From the NCBI RefSeq assembly GCF_004343605.1, contig NZ_POSF01000014.1:124001-188000 (forward strand): 64,000 nt of DNA, in the 5' to 3' direction. Positions 17,018 to 25,474 of this stretch are shown here, in pieces. Within the stretch, counting starts at the first letter, position 1. Each line of letters begins with the position of its first letter. Both the position numbers and the translations under genes were made by a program. The notes under the pieces were generated by a model, which was not told the origin of the DNA, did not search any database, and saw only the letters and a list, made by a program, of their open reading frames with translations. Source of the DNA: Dehalobacter sp. 12DCB1. Its GTDB lineage: Bacteria; Bacillota; Desulfitobacteriia; Desulfitobacteriales; Syntrophobotulaceae.

Positions 17018-18238
17018 TTATTCCTTCGTCTTGTTATCTGAAGAATTGTGATTGTTCAAATTGTTTTCATCCCGACCCAGGCTATTGCCCTGGTCTGGGC
17101 TATCCGTATCCTGACTAATATCTGTGCCGGTTCCGCCATCCATTCCTTTACTTCCGTCATTCAGTTCTGTTCCGGATGATCCTTCACCGCTCCCGCTCGC
17201 ACTACCCGAGTCATCGTGGCCTGGAGATGCTGTACCATTTGGATCGGAAGTACTTCCGGGAACCGTGACATGTGCCTGGAGTTCTGGGCTCAGCAAGTCA
17301 ATGACTGTCCCGTCGATGGTCATATCCGTGGTAATCCCGAGCAGAAGATTTTTAGCCACTTGTTTGGCATGGTCCGGATTGACTTCCCAGTAACTGATAT
17401 AGTCAAGATAAAGCCCATAGCCAGGCAGTGTTTGATTCACCATGTTTGAGCTGTCGAAAGCTGCGGCTGCCTTAGATAGTCTTAGAATATCTGCGAGTTT
17501 CAGATCCGTTTCAACAACCTCATTGATTTGAGGAATAAGCTTGGGCAGTTTAATAATGGTTGAGGGTTGCAAGACTGCTTTGGCCACTGCTTTCAAAACC
17601 TTCTGCTGACGCGCAGTTCTGCCGATGTCTGCGGAGCTGTCTCCCCTGAATCTGGCATACTGGAGCGCCTGAGTCCCATTCAGATGCTGCTCTCCAGCTT
17701 TCAGGTCAATCACGCCGTCAACTTCGTCTCCAGTCTCTTTGTACATATCCATTTCAACATCAAGTTCGATTCCACCCACTGTGTCGATAATACTTTTAAA
17801 ACCATCAAAATTGGTTACGACATAACCGTCAAGCGGTATGCCCGTCAGTTCGGTAACCTCATCCATCAGCTCAGTAATTCGTCGATACATCACGACCGAA
17901 TTAATTTTAACGTAAGAATTTGATCCGGGAAGGCTAACCCTGGTATCCCTGGGAATGGACAAAAGAGAAATCAATTTCGTATCAGGATCCACACTAGCAA
18001 CAATAATCGTATCCGTATTATACGAAGTCTGTCCGGGCCTTTTGTCTGCACCGATTAACAGGAAGCTTATCCGTTTGTTAAGAGAGTCCGTACTTGAGTT
18101 TTCTGTACTGTCCCCTGTACCTGTACTTCCTTGATTTAAGAACAAGTAGCCAAAGGCAGCCGAACCTGCAATAATTCCTGCGAGCAAAACTGCAATGATC
18201 GTAAAGGCTTTCCTTGTTTTATTTATTTTCTTCCTCAA
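17018..18238 (-). CDS. LytR-CpsA-Psr (LCP) family cell-wall glycopolymer transferase
   Basis: LCP enzymes attach teichoic acids or capsular polymers to peptidoglycan on the outer face of the membrane. The protein has a basic N-terminus and one membrane segment (about residues 10-30). The LCP core follows with LLIGADKRPGQ, NTDTIIVASVDP, SIPRDTRV and the later YARFRGDSSADIGRTARQQ. The last ~75 residues are a Gly/Ser/Asp/Asn-rich tail without structure, probably a wall-spanning linker. The start is TTG with GGAGTG upstream, 16 bp after the selD stop, so both genes are probably cotranscribed. It is 406 residues. Confidence 0.92.
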   Translation of the reverse strand: MRKKINKTRKAFTIIAVLLAGIIAGSAAFGYLFLNQGSTGTGDSTENSSTDSLNKRISFLLIGADKRPGQTSYNTDTIIVASVDPDTKLISLLSIPRDTRVSLPGSNSYVKINSVVMYRRITELMDEVTELTGIPLDGYVVTNFDGFKSIIDTVGGIELDVEMDMYKETGDEVDGVIDLKAGEQHLNGTQALQYARFRGDSSADIGRTARQQKVLKAVAKAVLQPSTIIKLPKLIPQINEVVETDLKLADILRLSKAAAAFDSSNMVNQTLPGYGLYLDYISYWEVNPDHAKQVAKNLLLGITTDMTIDGTVIDLLSPELQAHVTVPGSTSDPNGTASPGHDDSGSASGSGEGSSGTELNDGSKGMDGGTGTDISQDTDSPDQGNSLGRDENNLNNHNSSDNKTKE

Positions 18239-18254
18239 GTCTGTCCCACTCCAT

Positions 18255-19328
18255 TTATCGTAGTCTTGCCAAAGGCATGGTTCCCCCGCCGATTAATACT
18301 TTTCCGGGTTCTCCCTTCGATACGCTGCCAATGATTTCGACAGGATGCACATTCCTGTTATGACATTCCGTAATTAGCATTTCAATTTTTTCTTTAGGCA
18401 CTGCCAGAAGCAGGCCACCCGAAGTCTGAGCATCACCGAGAATCAGTTTCCAGTCCAGACTGCAGTCCACTTCCAGATAATCCTCAAGATAAATCAGGTT
18501 GGATAACGTTCCTCCGGGGATTGTTCCTTTTTCTAGACAGTCCCAGGCACAGCCCAAAACCGGAACATTCCCAGCAAAGATCTCAGCCTGCATACCACTG
18601 GCTTTCATCATTTCGTGAAGATGGCCTAATAGACCAAAGCCGGAAATATCCGTACAGGCATTTACTCCGATCCGAACTGCAATCTCCGACGTTTCTTTAT
18701 TCAGCCGTGCCATGACCTCAATAGCTGCTTTCTCGTCAATTGCTCGGACAATCCCGTTTTTTATCCCAGTCGTGATAATCCCAAGTCCCAATGGTTTTGT
18801 CAGAACGAGCAAATCGTTTTCCCTAGCGCTGGAATTAGTCAGCACTCGGTCAGGATGAACAATGCCTGTTACGGATAGACCATACTTTGGTTCAGGGTCA
18901 TCGATCGAATGTCCACCGATGATTAAGGCTCCGGCTTCTTCAACTTTGTCTTTTCCCCCTCTTAGTATCTCCATCAATATGCTTTTGTCAAGCTTATCAA
19001 TCGGAAAAGAAACAAGATTAAGTGCAGTCAGCGGACGCGCACCCATGGCATAGACATCACTGAGGGCGTTGGCCGCGGCAATTTGCCCGAAAGAATATGG
19101 ATCATCAACGATCGGAGTAAAAAAGTCAACTGTCTGAACAATTGCCTGATCGTCATTAAGACGGTAGACACTCGCATCATCTGACGTATCAAAGCCGACC
19201 AGAAGATCCGGGTTGGATGTTTGTTTTGGAAAGTGACACAAAACTTGTGCCAGGTCGCCAGGACCAATCTTGCACCCTCAGCCAGATTTGCTTGAGTACT
19301 GCGTCAGTCTTATTTTGTCGCCGGACAT
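18255..19328 (-). CDS. selD: Selenophosphate synthetase SelD, itself a selenoprotein (in-frame UGA)
   Basis: SelD makes selenophosphate from selenide and ATP for Sec-tRNA synthesis. A plain reading frame begins only at 19241, but the conserved N-terminus lies upstream and is interrupted by TGA. Reading from ATG at 19328 gives MSGDKIRLTQYSSKSG, then UGA at 19278-19280 (residue 17), then GCKIGPGDLAQVL. The UGA falls exactly at the catalytic Cys/Sec position of the family. GGAGGG lies 5-10 nt upstream of the ATG. The full product is 357 residues. Downstream motifs such as VGFDTSDDASVY and VDFFTPIVDDPY match the ATP/metal region. It is linked to selA upstream and an LCP gene downstream. Confidence 0.93.
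19251..19280 (-). promoter_or_regulatory. Selenocysteine UGA and candidate bacterial SECIS hairpin in selD
   Basis: The TGA codon (19278-19280) is followed 12 nt later on the minus strand by GGTC, CTGGC, GACC, a 4-bp stem with a 5-nt G-containing loop. Outer TGC/GCA pairing is also possible. Bacterial SECIS elements lie directly downstream of the UGA and bind SelB through a small apical loop, so position and size fit. Pairing was judged by eye only. Confidence 0.6.
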
Positions 19329-19680
19329 TGCTTTCCCTCCTTTCGTTTTTTTCTTTGTTGTCCACTTTGTTTTTCCCAAAAGCAATTATAGCACAACATG
19401 ACCTGCAGACCTACCTAGAATTCCGTTTTCAACAAAGGTGTCCTATGCTTTGACGCATTCGACCCTAGGCACATCTTGTGCCGTCAGTATGCCCTGCTTG
19501 ATGCTGGAACTGTAGAATGCAGACCTAATACGGGTTAACGATTAAGAATGTCATAATATTTGAGTAGCAATTTTTAATACGTATACTAGTAAAACATTCA
19601 TAGGATAACCATACACATAGGATAACCATACAAGTAATTAGCTACATTCTGGCATTGTAGCATGTGGTACTTGTCTCTTG
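19329..19680. other. Intergenic region between selA and selD
   Basis: About 350 bp without a gene I can support. It contains a 17-bp tandem duplication (19599-19632) and a small hairpin GGCACA/TGTGCC near 19468-19482. I looked for a tRNA-Sec gene here on both strands and found no acceptor or T-arm pairing. The selD promoter probably lies here. Confidence 0.5.
19599..19632. repeat. 17-bp tandem duplication
   Basis: CATAGGATAACCATACA occurs twice in direct succession (19599-19615 and 19616-19632), exact in both units, in the selA-selD spacer. Confidence 0.9.
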
Positions 19681-21126
19681 TTACTGATTCCACTGCCGAA
19701 GACGGTCTGTCATCACCTGATAATCCTCCGGCAGCAAGGTTCGGGGGTCAAAAAACACTGCATCTTTCACAATGCGTGCCAGAATAGGAACCTCTCCCTG
19801 CCGCAGAAACCTTTCGAGATCAACAACTGATCCCTGCTGAGGCTTTACCGCACATACGTAAGTTGGAAGCTCCGCCGTCGGAAAAGCCCCGCCTCCGACG
19901 CAGGATTCAGCGTCCATGACTTGTATTTCTAAACCGGGCAGGCTAGCAAGCATTATACTTAGCTTTAGCGCGTCTTTTCGAAGATCATCTTTTGTACGGG
20001 AAAGCATATTCCAGACAGGTATCTTACTGATTTCCCCTCTCTGATAGAAACGGAGCGTTCCAATCAAGGCAGCCAGAACCAGTTTATCGACCCTCAAAGC
20101 CCGGGTAAGCTGATTTTTTTTCAAGCGATCAATCAGTTCCTTTTTGCCGATAATAATTCCGGCTTGAGGGCCTCCCAAAAGTTTATCCCCGCTGAAAGAA
20201 ACCAGTGAAGCTCCGCTTTTCAGCGTATCCTGCACCGTCGGCTCCTGCGGAAGACCATATTCCGATCCATCCAGGAAACTGCCGCTGCCGAGATCTACGA
20301 CAACCGGAATCCCCGACTCTTTACCGAGCATCACAAGCTCATCAACTGGAACTTCATGCTGGAATCCCTGAATTCGATAATTACTGGTATGTACTTTCAG
20401 CAGCATCGCCGTCTCAGGACCGATCCCCTCTTGGTAATCCTTGAGCCAGGTCTTATTCGTTGCTCCGACTTCCACCAGTTTTGCCCCCCCTGCTTTGAGC
20501 ACTTCAGGAATCCGAAAAGATCCGCCGACTTCAACCAGTTCTCCGCGGGAAACAATGACTTCTTTATGAAGGGCAAAAGTATTCATGATTAAAAGTACGG
20601 CGGCGGCATTGTTGTTCACAACAAGGGATGCTTCCGCCCCTGTCAGTTCTGTTAAAATTTTTTCTACATGGCTGTACCTCGAACCGCGATCACCGGTTTC
20701 AAGGTTAAGCTCAAGATTGCTGTAAACAACAGCCTGTTCCGCAACATAGGCAGCGGTTTCCGGAGCAAGAAGTGCGCGTCCGCAATTCGTATGCAGAATT
20801 ACACCTGTAGCATTGATAACTCTCTTCATACTTCCGTAACCTCTCAATTCTGCCCGGATCTCCTTATACAACCATGCTCGGAAGAATGGTATGAATTCTT
20901 CAGGCTGACAGTATAAAAAATTCTGAGGCTTTATCGTTTTTCCACTATTCAATTCTTTACTATCGTGATTCAGATCATCCAAAAGAATCTTTCTGCCCTT
21001 TTCCAAGGCTTTCCTCACAGCCCAGGTAATTGCCGAAAGTTCATAGCCGCTACAGGCACCAGTTTTTACTAATTCGGCAATGACCTCATTTACTGGGGGA
21101 AGAAGACGCAGTTTGCTGTTTTTCAA
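19681..21126 (-). CDS. selA: L-seryl-tRNA(Sec) selenium transferase SelA
   Basis: This PLP enzyme converts Ser-tRNA(Sec) to Sec-tRNA(Sec) using selenophosphate from SelD. The 481-residue protein has the SelA N-terminal helical region, NATGVILHTNCGRALL, NNNAAAVLL, the PLP-site block VVVDLGSGSF and the PLP lysine in SFSGDKLLGGPQAG (K315). It starts at TTG with GGGGTG upstream. It lies upstream of selD on the same strand, but with a 352-bp gap, so separate promoters are possible. selB and the Sec tRNA must be elsewhere in the genome. Confidence 0.95.
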   Translation of the reverse strand: MKNSKLRLLPPVNEVIAELVKTGACSGYELSAITWAVRKALEKGRKILLDDLNHDSKELNSGKTIKPQNFLYCQPEEFIPFFRAWLYKEIRAELRGYGSMKRVINATGVILHTNCGRALLAPETAAYVAEQAVVYSNLELNLETGDRGSRYSHVEKILTELTGAEASLVVNNNAAAVLLIMNTFALHKEVIVSRGELVEVGGSFRIPEVLKAGGAKLVEVGATNKTWLKDYQEGIGPETAMLLKVHTSNYRIQGFQHEVPVDELVMLGKESGIPVVVDLGSGSFLDGSEYGLPQEPTVQDTLKSGASLVSFSGDKLLGGPQAGIIIGKKELIDRLKKNQLTRALRVDKLVLAALIGTLRFYQRGEISKIPVWNMLSRTKDDLRKDALKLSIMLASLPGLEIQVMDAESCVGGGAFPTAELPTYVCAVKPQQGSVVDLERFLRQGEVPILARIVKDAVFFDPRTLLPEDYQVMTDRLRQWNQ

Positions 21127-21269
21127 AAAAACACCCCGAATTCTGCAATCTAAGACAAAATGTTCATTCTTACTCGCTTGGTTTTTTTCAGGATTTCGAC
21201 AAGCCGGATCGTTTAATATTAATATAATAACATTTTAGCCCACTTAAATAAATCCAAGGGGGAAAGGCA

Positions 21270-21452
21270 ATGGAGCCGTCCGAAACAAAAATATACAACT
21301 TCTGCATGTTACAAACAAAAAAAAGATCCAAATGCATTTTCTGCAATGGCGAGGACCAGCTTCTATTGTTTAAAAAGCAACCCGTCTGCCCAGATTGCCT
21401 GATCAGTATCCGCAAGCTCTATAAGGCAGGCCATTTCAATTCTACTGGCTAG
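21270..21452 (+). CDS. Small CxxC zinc-ribbon-like protein (60 residues)
   Basis: The frame encodes a short protein with KCIFCNGEDQLLLF and PVCPDCLISI, two CxxC pairs about 16 residues apart, the spacing of a compact zinc ribbon. A good ribosome site (AAGGGGGAAAGG) precedes the ATG, and a hairpin terminator follows the stop. A TATAAT-like element lies in the AT-rich region upstream. I recognise no named family. The combination of signals makes a real gene likely. Confidence 0.65.
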   Translation: MEPSETKIYNFCMLQTKKRSKCIFCNGEDQLLLFKKQPVCPDCLISIRKLYKAGHFNSTG

Positions 21453-21462
21453 TATCCAAAGC

Positions 21463-21485
21463 AAAAGGAGCTGTTAGCTCCTTTT
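21463..21485. terminator. Shared bidirectional terminator
   Basis: AAAAGGAGC, TGTTA, GCTCCTTTT is a 9-bp perfect stem with runs of A and T at its ends, so it can act on both strands. It lies between the small plus-strand zinc-ribbon gene and the convergent mecA gene, whose stop codon it contains. Confidence 0.85.
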
Positions 21486-22097
21486 CTTTTTCTCGAGGCG
21501 TTTTAAGATTCTTACGGCATCTTCCTCGATAATCATTTCACCGTGCTCTTTGAGAAAAGTATCCGTGGTCATGACAGATTCCCCAAATTCGTCCAATATC
21601 GCTTCAGCCAGTTTCTTTTTACGCGGGTTTCCAATATTGCTGATTGTCAGGTAATATTCGCTCTCATATTGGAACAATGCGGATTGAAGCTGGAGAATCC
21701 CCGGCAAGAGACGGACTGCGGAAATAACATCCTCGAATTCTTCAAACAAATATACCCATTGTTTTTCAGACGCAAATTTCGGAGAAGGGCGTGGATTCTT
21801 CTTCTTTTCTCCAAATGCGGTCTGAATAATATGGTTAATTTCCGCATCAATTTGTTCTTCCTGCTTAATTACCGTTATGACAAATTCATCTTCTGAAGCA
21901 ACAGTAGCCTGGATCCAGAAAGGCTGATCTAAACTAAAGTCTACTTCATCTCTGGCTTTTGAAATCAATTCCCAAAAAAACTGCTCAGTTCTCGCGGAAC
22001 GTTGAAACAAGTCAGCAAGAGATATATTGCGATCTGCGAGCTCGGTAAAGGAGATAAAAATGCGAACCGTATTGTCATTTACCTTAAGAATACGCAT
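21474..22097 (-). CDS. mecA: MecA-family adaptor protein (ClpC adaptor)
   Basis: MecA proteins deliver substrates such as competence or sporulation factors to the ClpCP protease. The 207-residue protein has the MecA N-terminal pattern (MRILKVNDNTVRIFISFTEL) followed by FFWELISKARDEVDF. A charged linker leads to a C-terminal domain with WVYLFEEFEDVISAVRLL and YYLTISN that resembles the ClpC-binding half. It starts at ATG with a strong GGAGAGG. No competence genes lie nearby, so the substrate cannot be inferred from context. Confidence 0.85.
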   Translation of the reverse strand: MRILKVNDNTVRIFISFTELADRNISLADLFQRSARTEQFFWELISKARDEVDFSLDQPFWIQATVASEDEFVITVIKQEEQIDAEINHIIQTAFGEKKKNPRPSPKFASEKQWVYLFEEFEDVISAVRLLPGILQLQSALFQYESEYYLTISNIGNPRKKKLAEAILDEFGESVMTTDTFLKEHGEMIIEEDAVRILKRLEKKKRS

Positions 22098-22213
22098 AAG
22101 TTCTACCTCTCCTTTCCATGGATCTGATTGATAAAAACACTATTTGTTAATTATATTATATCATGAGACGTCAATAACCAATTCCATTTAATGTCAAATA
22201 TTAAGCTATGCTA

Positions 22214-22666
22214 TTATATGAAGCCGTCAGCTTGTCGGGTTAATACGCTGCATTTAACTACCTGTTTTTTCTGGCGAAGATAAGTGACTTCCACTAAATC
22301 TTTCTTATGAAGTTTATGGAAAGCAGCCGCATCAATACTTAACGTGAGTATCTCTTCTCCGCTTCGTAAGCTTAGTGTATACTGCTCAGCTTCCGCAGAA
22401 AGGCTTTCGATGACCCCTTTCGACACTGCCGCATTGTTCAGCCAATCCTGATTGTAATCCATAAACATCAGGGAGTAAATAAAAACGATCAAGACTAGGA
22501 AGAGTGATCGGGTTGCAGCAAGAAATTTACTGAAATGATTCTTTTCGGCCAATGCCTCTCTAAATATAGAAAGGCATTTTGCCCCTAAAAAAATGCAGAC
22601 AAGAAAAAGACCGCTCAAAGCCGGCCAACTAATTTTAAAAAGATATAAATAATAGTCGATATGCAC
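22214..22666 (-). CDS. Hypothetical membrane protein (150 residues)
   Basis: Two membrane segments are visible (about residues 13-32 and 47-66). A soluble domain of about 80 residues follows with alternating beta-type stretches (QYTLSLRSGEEILTLSIDAA and LVEVTYLRQKKQVVKCSVL), which could be a small OB-like or barrel fold facing outward. The start is GTG, only 2 nt after the stop of the rubredoxin-like small gene, so both are probably one operon. I recognise no family. Confidence 0.7.
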   Translation of the reverse strand: MHIDYYLYLFKISWPALSGLFLVCIFLGAKCLSIFREALAEKNHFSKFLAATRSLFLVLIVFIYSLMFMDYNQDWLNNAAVSKGVIESLSAEAEQYTLSLRSGEEILTLSIDAAAFHKLHKKDLVEVTYLRQKKQVVKCSVLTRQADGFI

Positions 22667-22668
22667 TG

Positions 22669-22779
22669 CTAACCCTTTTTCACTATCTTTTCTTTATCAG
22701 TTCCGCATTCGGGACATTGTTTTGGACGACATCTTCCTTCAGAGACCTTTTTGCATATACTGCATTCCCACAAAGCCAA
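22669..22779 (-). CDS. Rubredoxin-like RCKP-type micro-protein (36 residues)
   Basis: The sequence MALWECSICK, KVSEGRCRPK, QCPECGTDKE plus a basic tail shows two metal knuckles, CSIC and CPEC, with the RCRPKQCPECG signature of short rubredoxin-like domains. It probably binds iron or zinc. The start is TTG, preceded by AGGAGG at 9 nt. Its stop lies 2 nt before the GTG of the membrane protein gene, so the two are translationally close. It is easily missed because of its size and TTG start. Confidence 0.8.
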   Translation of the reverse strand: MALWECSICKKVSEGRCRPKQCPECGTDKEKIVKKG

Positions 22780-22901
22780 TTCAGACGCCCTCCTTTTCTA
22801 GTTAATTATAATGAATTCAATTTAATATAAATCAATATCTGAAAAAAGTCAAGATAGCTCACCAAACCTCCAGTCACCAGTAAACAGGCAGGCGGAGCCA
22901 A

Positions 22902-23330
22902 TCAGGCCAAAGCCTTTAAATCTTCCAGCTCATCGGTTTTAAAAATAAATGCCGGATCCAGCTGAACAATCAGTCTGTCCGGGAGATTGACAATTCCTCC
23001 GATAAATGAGGCAGCAACCAAAGGAGGCGCCTGAACAACATTCTCAAGTATCCTTACCTCAATGATCTCATCAACGGCAATGCCAACAACATTATCATTA
23101 ATTTTCATAATGATTGCAAAACCAGCTTCATTCCGGGACGGAATCTCAAATTTGGCATGCAGATCAATCAGCGGAATTGCCTGACCTCTAATAATAATAA
23201 GGCCCTTGACATATTTTGTAGACTGGGGTACAGGATGAACTTCTGTCAACTGTGTTATTTCCTGCACGACCTCAATCGGGAGGCCATATTCTTCGCTACC
23301 CAGCAAAAAAATAACGGATTGGAAGCCCAT
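22902..23330 (-). CDS. cheW: Chemotaxis coupling protein CheW (downstream paralogue)
   Basis: The 142-residue single-domain CheW couples chemoreceptors to CheA. The typical pattern is present: FLLGSEEYGLPIEVVQEI, VPQSTKYVKGLIIIRGQAIPLIDL and VGIAVDEIIEV. The start at ATG 23330 has GAGGTG 7 nt upstream; a GTG three codons earlier lies inside the ribosome site. It is the last gene of the sigma-28 operon that begins with fliK. A second cheW sits next to cheA at 49.6 kb, so the two may serve different receptors. Confidence 0.92.
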   Translation of the reverse strand: MGFQSVIFLLGSEEYGLPIEVVQEITQLTEVHPVPQSTKYVKGLIIIRGQAIPLIDLHAKFEIPSRNEAGFAIIMKINDNVVGIAVDEIIEVRILENVVQAPPLVAASFIGGIVNLPDRLIVQLDPAFIFKTDELEDLKALA

Positions 23331-23372
23331 AGTTATCACCTCTTACGTATGTTCTGCTTTTTCAGGAGCCAG

Positions 23373-24143
23373 TTACACCTTTCCTATTTCATTGACGGCT
23401 TTTTGTAAAATTTCATCATTGGTTTGGACCACTTTTTGATTCGCTGAATACGATCGCGTTACCTGAATCATTTTGACCATTTGCGCATTTAGATCGACGT
23501 TTGATTCCTCAATAAAACCCTGTTCAACCCTGATGTTTTTCGGTAGTATTTCCGTAGGTTGATTCTGGCTGTTATAAAGACTCGTAAGTCCGTCACGATC
23601 CAGATCTTCCGCAGGGATGTCCACAATTGTAAGTTTGTCTATGACCTGGCTGCTATCAGTACTGATAATTGTTCCATCCTGCAGAATGGTGAAATCGTCC
23701 GGCAAAGGGCCGATTGCTCCGTTTTGACCAAGAACAAGATTACCGCCTGCTGTTCTGAGCATGCCGGAAGGATCAACCTGAAAATGTCCGTTTCTGGTAT
23801 AACGTTCCCCGTCAAGCGTTTCGACGACAAAAAAGCCGTCACCGTTAAGCGCCACATCAGTCATATTTCCGGTTTCCCGGATCAAACCGGGTTCTGTGCT
23901 GTATAAGACTTTCTCCGCATAGACACCCGTTCCCATGATTCCCAGCGGAACATTTTCCGAAGGCTTATCACTGGTCGTAGAAGGGGTAAGCCTGCTGACC
24001 AGTAGACGCGGAAAAGAAGTGACCCTTTCACTTTCTTCAAGATAGCCGGGATTGTTCATATTTTCAATATTCCGGTCTATCGCCTCACTCTGTTGGTTAT
24101 TCATAATCATGCCTGAAGCTGCCGTATATAATCCTCTGAGCAA
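23373..24143 (-). CDS. Flagellar rod protein of the FlgF/FlgG family (FlhP-like)
   Basis: A rod or hook-basal-body component exported by the flagellar secretion system. It starts LLRGLYTAASGMI with a TTG start at 24143, GGAGGAG 8 nt upstream. It has the flagellar core motif GDGFFVV and ends in the hook-rod helix KMIQVTRSYSANQKVVQT with NEIGKV at the C-terminus. The 256 residues fit FlgG/FlhP. The N-terminal block reads IDRNIENMNNPGY, a variation on the usual NxANxxTxGF. It lies between flgB and cheW; which rod position it fills cannot be decided from sequence alone. Confidence 0.85.
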   Translation of the reverse strand: MLRGLYTAASGMIMNNQQSEAIDRNIENMNNPGYLEESERVTSFPRLLVSRLTPSTTSDKPSENVPLGIMGTGVYAEKVLYSTEPGLIRETGNMTDVALNGDGFFVVETLDGERYTRNGHFQVDPSGMLRTAGGNLVLGQNGAIGPLPDDFTILQDGTIISTDSSQVIDKLTIVDIPAEDLDRDGLTSLYNSQNQPTEILPKNIRVEQGFIEESNVDLNAQMVKMIQVTRSYSANQKVVQTNDEILQKAVNEIGKV

Positions 24144-24183
24144 AAAATCACGCTCCTCCAACGAACCGTCTATTCTTGGATGG

Positions 24184-24591
24184 TTATTCCTGAATTGCCT
24201 GTTTCAGCATGGAGAGATGCATCGTTAACATCCTGGATAATGAATTGTATTGAAGGGTATTTTCTGCAAGCCTGGTCATTTCGAGGTCAATATCCACGTT
24301 ATTTCCGTCATTACGGTAGGTGGTGCCCTCATCCTTGACTACGAAGCTGTCTGAAGTCAGCCCTGTCCCGGTAATCGGGATATGGCCAGGCTCTGTGCCG
24401 GATACTGCTGTTGCATTGTTCATGCTGTCCATCGTAGCTTGCAGGATTTTATCGAAACTGACATCTGACCTTTTAAAATCGGGCGTGTCATTATTGGCGA
24501 TATTGTCGGCCAAGACACGCTGACGCAGTCCGAGTCCATCCAACCCGCTCTCAAGTAAATTAAAAATCGGACTATTTAGCCATCCAGCCAT
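24184..24591 (-). CDS. flgB: Flagellar basal-body rod protein FlgB
   Basis: FlgB is the proximal rod protein nearest the MS ring. The 135 residues include the N-terminal LRQRVLADNIANNDTPDFK and the C-terminal block YRNDGNNVDIDLEMTRLAEN with NTLQYNSLSRML, both typical of FlgB. The start ATG has GAGGAG upstream. Its usual partners flgC and fliE lie about 23 kb away in the main operon, so flgB is unusually placed here between two flgF/G-family genes. Confidence 0.92.
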   Translation of the reverse strand: MAGWLNSPIFNLLESGLDGLGLRQRVLADNIANNDTPDFKRSDVSFDKILQATMDSMNNATAVSGTEPGHIPITGTGLTSDSFVVKDEGTTYRNDGNNVDIDLEMTRLAENTLQYNSLSRMLTMHLSMLKQAIQE

Positions 24592-24593
24592 GC

Positions 24594-25412
24594 TTATCTC
24601 CTCATTGCAATGCTCTGAGCCGTCATCTCATCAAGGTCCTGCCTAATCCGAACATCGACCTGGTAGGCTCTCTGGACTTGTATGAGATCGGTCATCGCCG
24701 TTAAAAGATTTGTATTGGATTTTTCCAGCATTGCGCTCTTAATAACGCCATATCCGTCTTCTCCCGGGATCCCGGCCTTTGCCTGACCTGAAGCTCCTGT
24801 TGTAAAATACACGTTGCTGCCTGCTTGCTCCAATCCATCAGGATTCGTAAAGCGGAAAAGAGAAATCTTGCCCAAGATAACGGGGTTGCCCTGGTTTTCC
24901 TCTTTCCCGGCGGGGACAGCCTGATCCTTTTCTTCTGCCATTGTCCGCACGCCATAGATAGTACCGTCGCTGTCAACACTGATGTCCGTTACATTCTCCG
25001 AAACAGATATCTTCGGTTCAAGCAGCATTCCTTGGTTGTTAACCAGATTTCCTGCGGCATCGACACTGAAAGCCCCCGACCGTGTATAGCCAAGCTTTCC
25101 GTCCTCCGTTTTCACCTGGAAGAATCCATCTCCACAGATTGCAAGATCCAAAGGGTTCCCGGTACTCCCCAGGGACCCTTGTGTAAAGTCGATGCGGTTT
25201 CCGTCGTATTGATTAATGTGAATTACCGGATTTTGCGTCACAGGCATACCACCGTACTGCGCCATCGTATTGCTTCTATCCTGAACGTCGTAACATTCTT
25301 CAATAGACAACAGCTGCTCCTTGAAACCTGTCGTGCTGGCATTGGCTAGATTGCTGCCAATCATGTCGATACGATCCTGAAGCGTTTGTAAATATTCCGT
25401 TGACAACTTCAT
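24594..25412 (-). CDS. Flagellar rod protein of the FlgF/FlgG family
   Basis: The 272-residue protein has the rod/hook signature DMIGSNLANASTTGFK near the N-terminus, ICGDGFFQVKTEDG and TRSGAFSVDAAGNL in the middle, and a C-terminal helix LIQVQRAYQVDVRI. The start ATG has AAGGAG upstream, and the stop lies 2 nt from the flgB start, so they are translationally coupled. FlgG (distal rod) is the closest named family; FlgF is the alternative. The usual N-terminal MxRxLYxAxSG box is lacking; it begins MKLSTEYLQTLQDR instead. Confidence 0.82.
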   Translation of the reverse strand: MKLSTEYLQTLQDRIDMIGSNLANASTTGFKEQLLSIEECYDVQDRSNTMAQYGGMPVTQNPVIHINQYDGNRIDFTQGSLGSTGNPLDLAICGDGFFQVKTEDGKLGYTRSGAFSVDAAGNLVNNQGMLLEPKISVSENVTDISVDSDGTIYGVRTMAEEKDQAVPAGKEENQGNPVILGKISLFRFTNPDGLEQAGSNVYFTTGASGQAKAGIPGEDGYGVIKSAMLEKSNTNLLTAMTDLIQVQRAYQVDVRIRQDLDEMTAQSIAMRR

Positions 25413-25474
25413 CGTTCGTAGTCTCCTTTACCTGCTTAAATAGTTCTCCGTTAACGCCAATTATCCTTCAATGC

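Noticed and set aside
19239-19328. SelD as a frameshifted or truncated pseudogene
   Set aside because: The frame is continuous apart from one TGA that lies exactly at the catalytic Cys/Sec position, and selA is present. Selenocysteine is the simpler reading.
19381-19560. Possible tRNA-Sec gene or remnant coding sequence in the selA-selD spacer
   Set aside because: A T-loop-like GGGTCGAAT is present on the minus strand, but its flanks do not pair and there is no acceptor stem. A short open stretch in the same place lacks a start codon and ribosome site.
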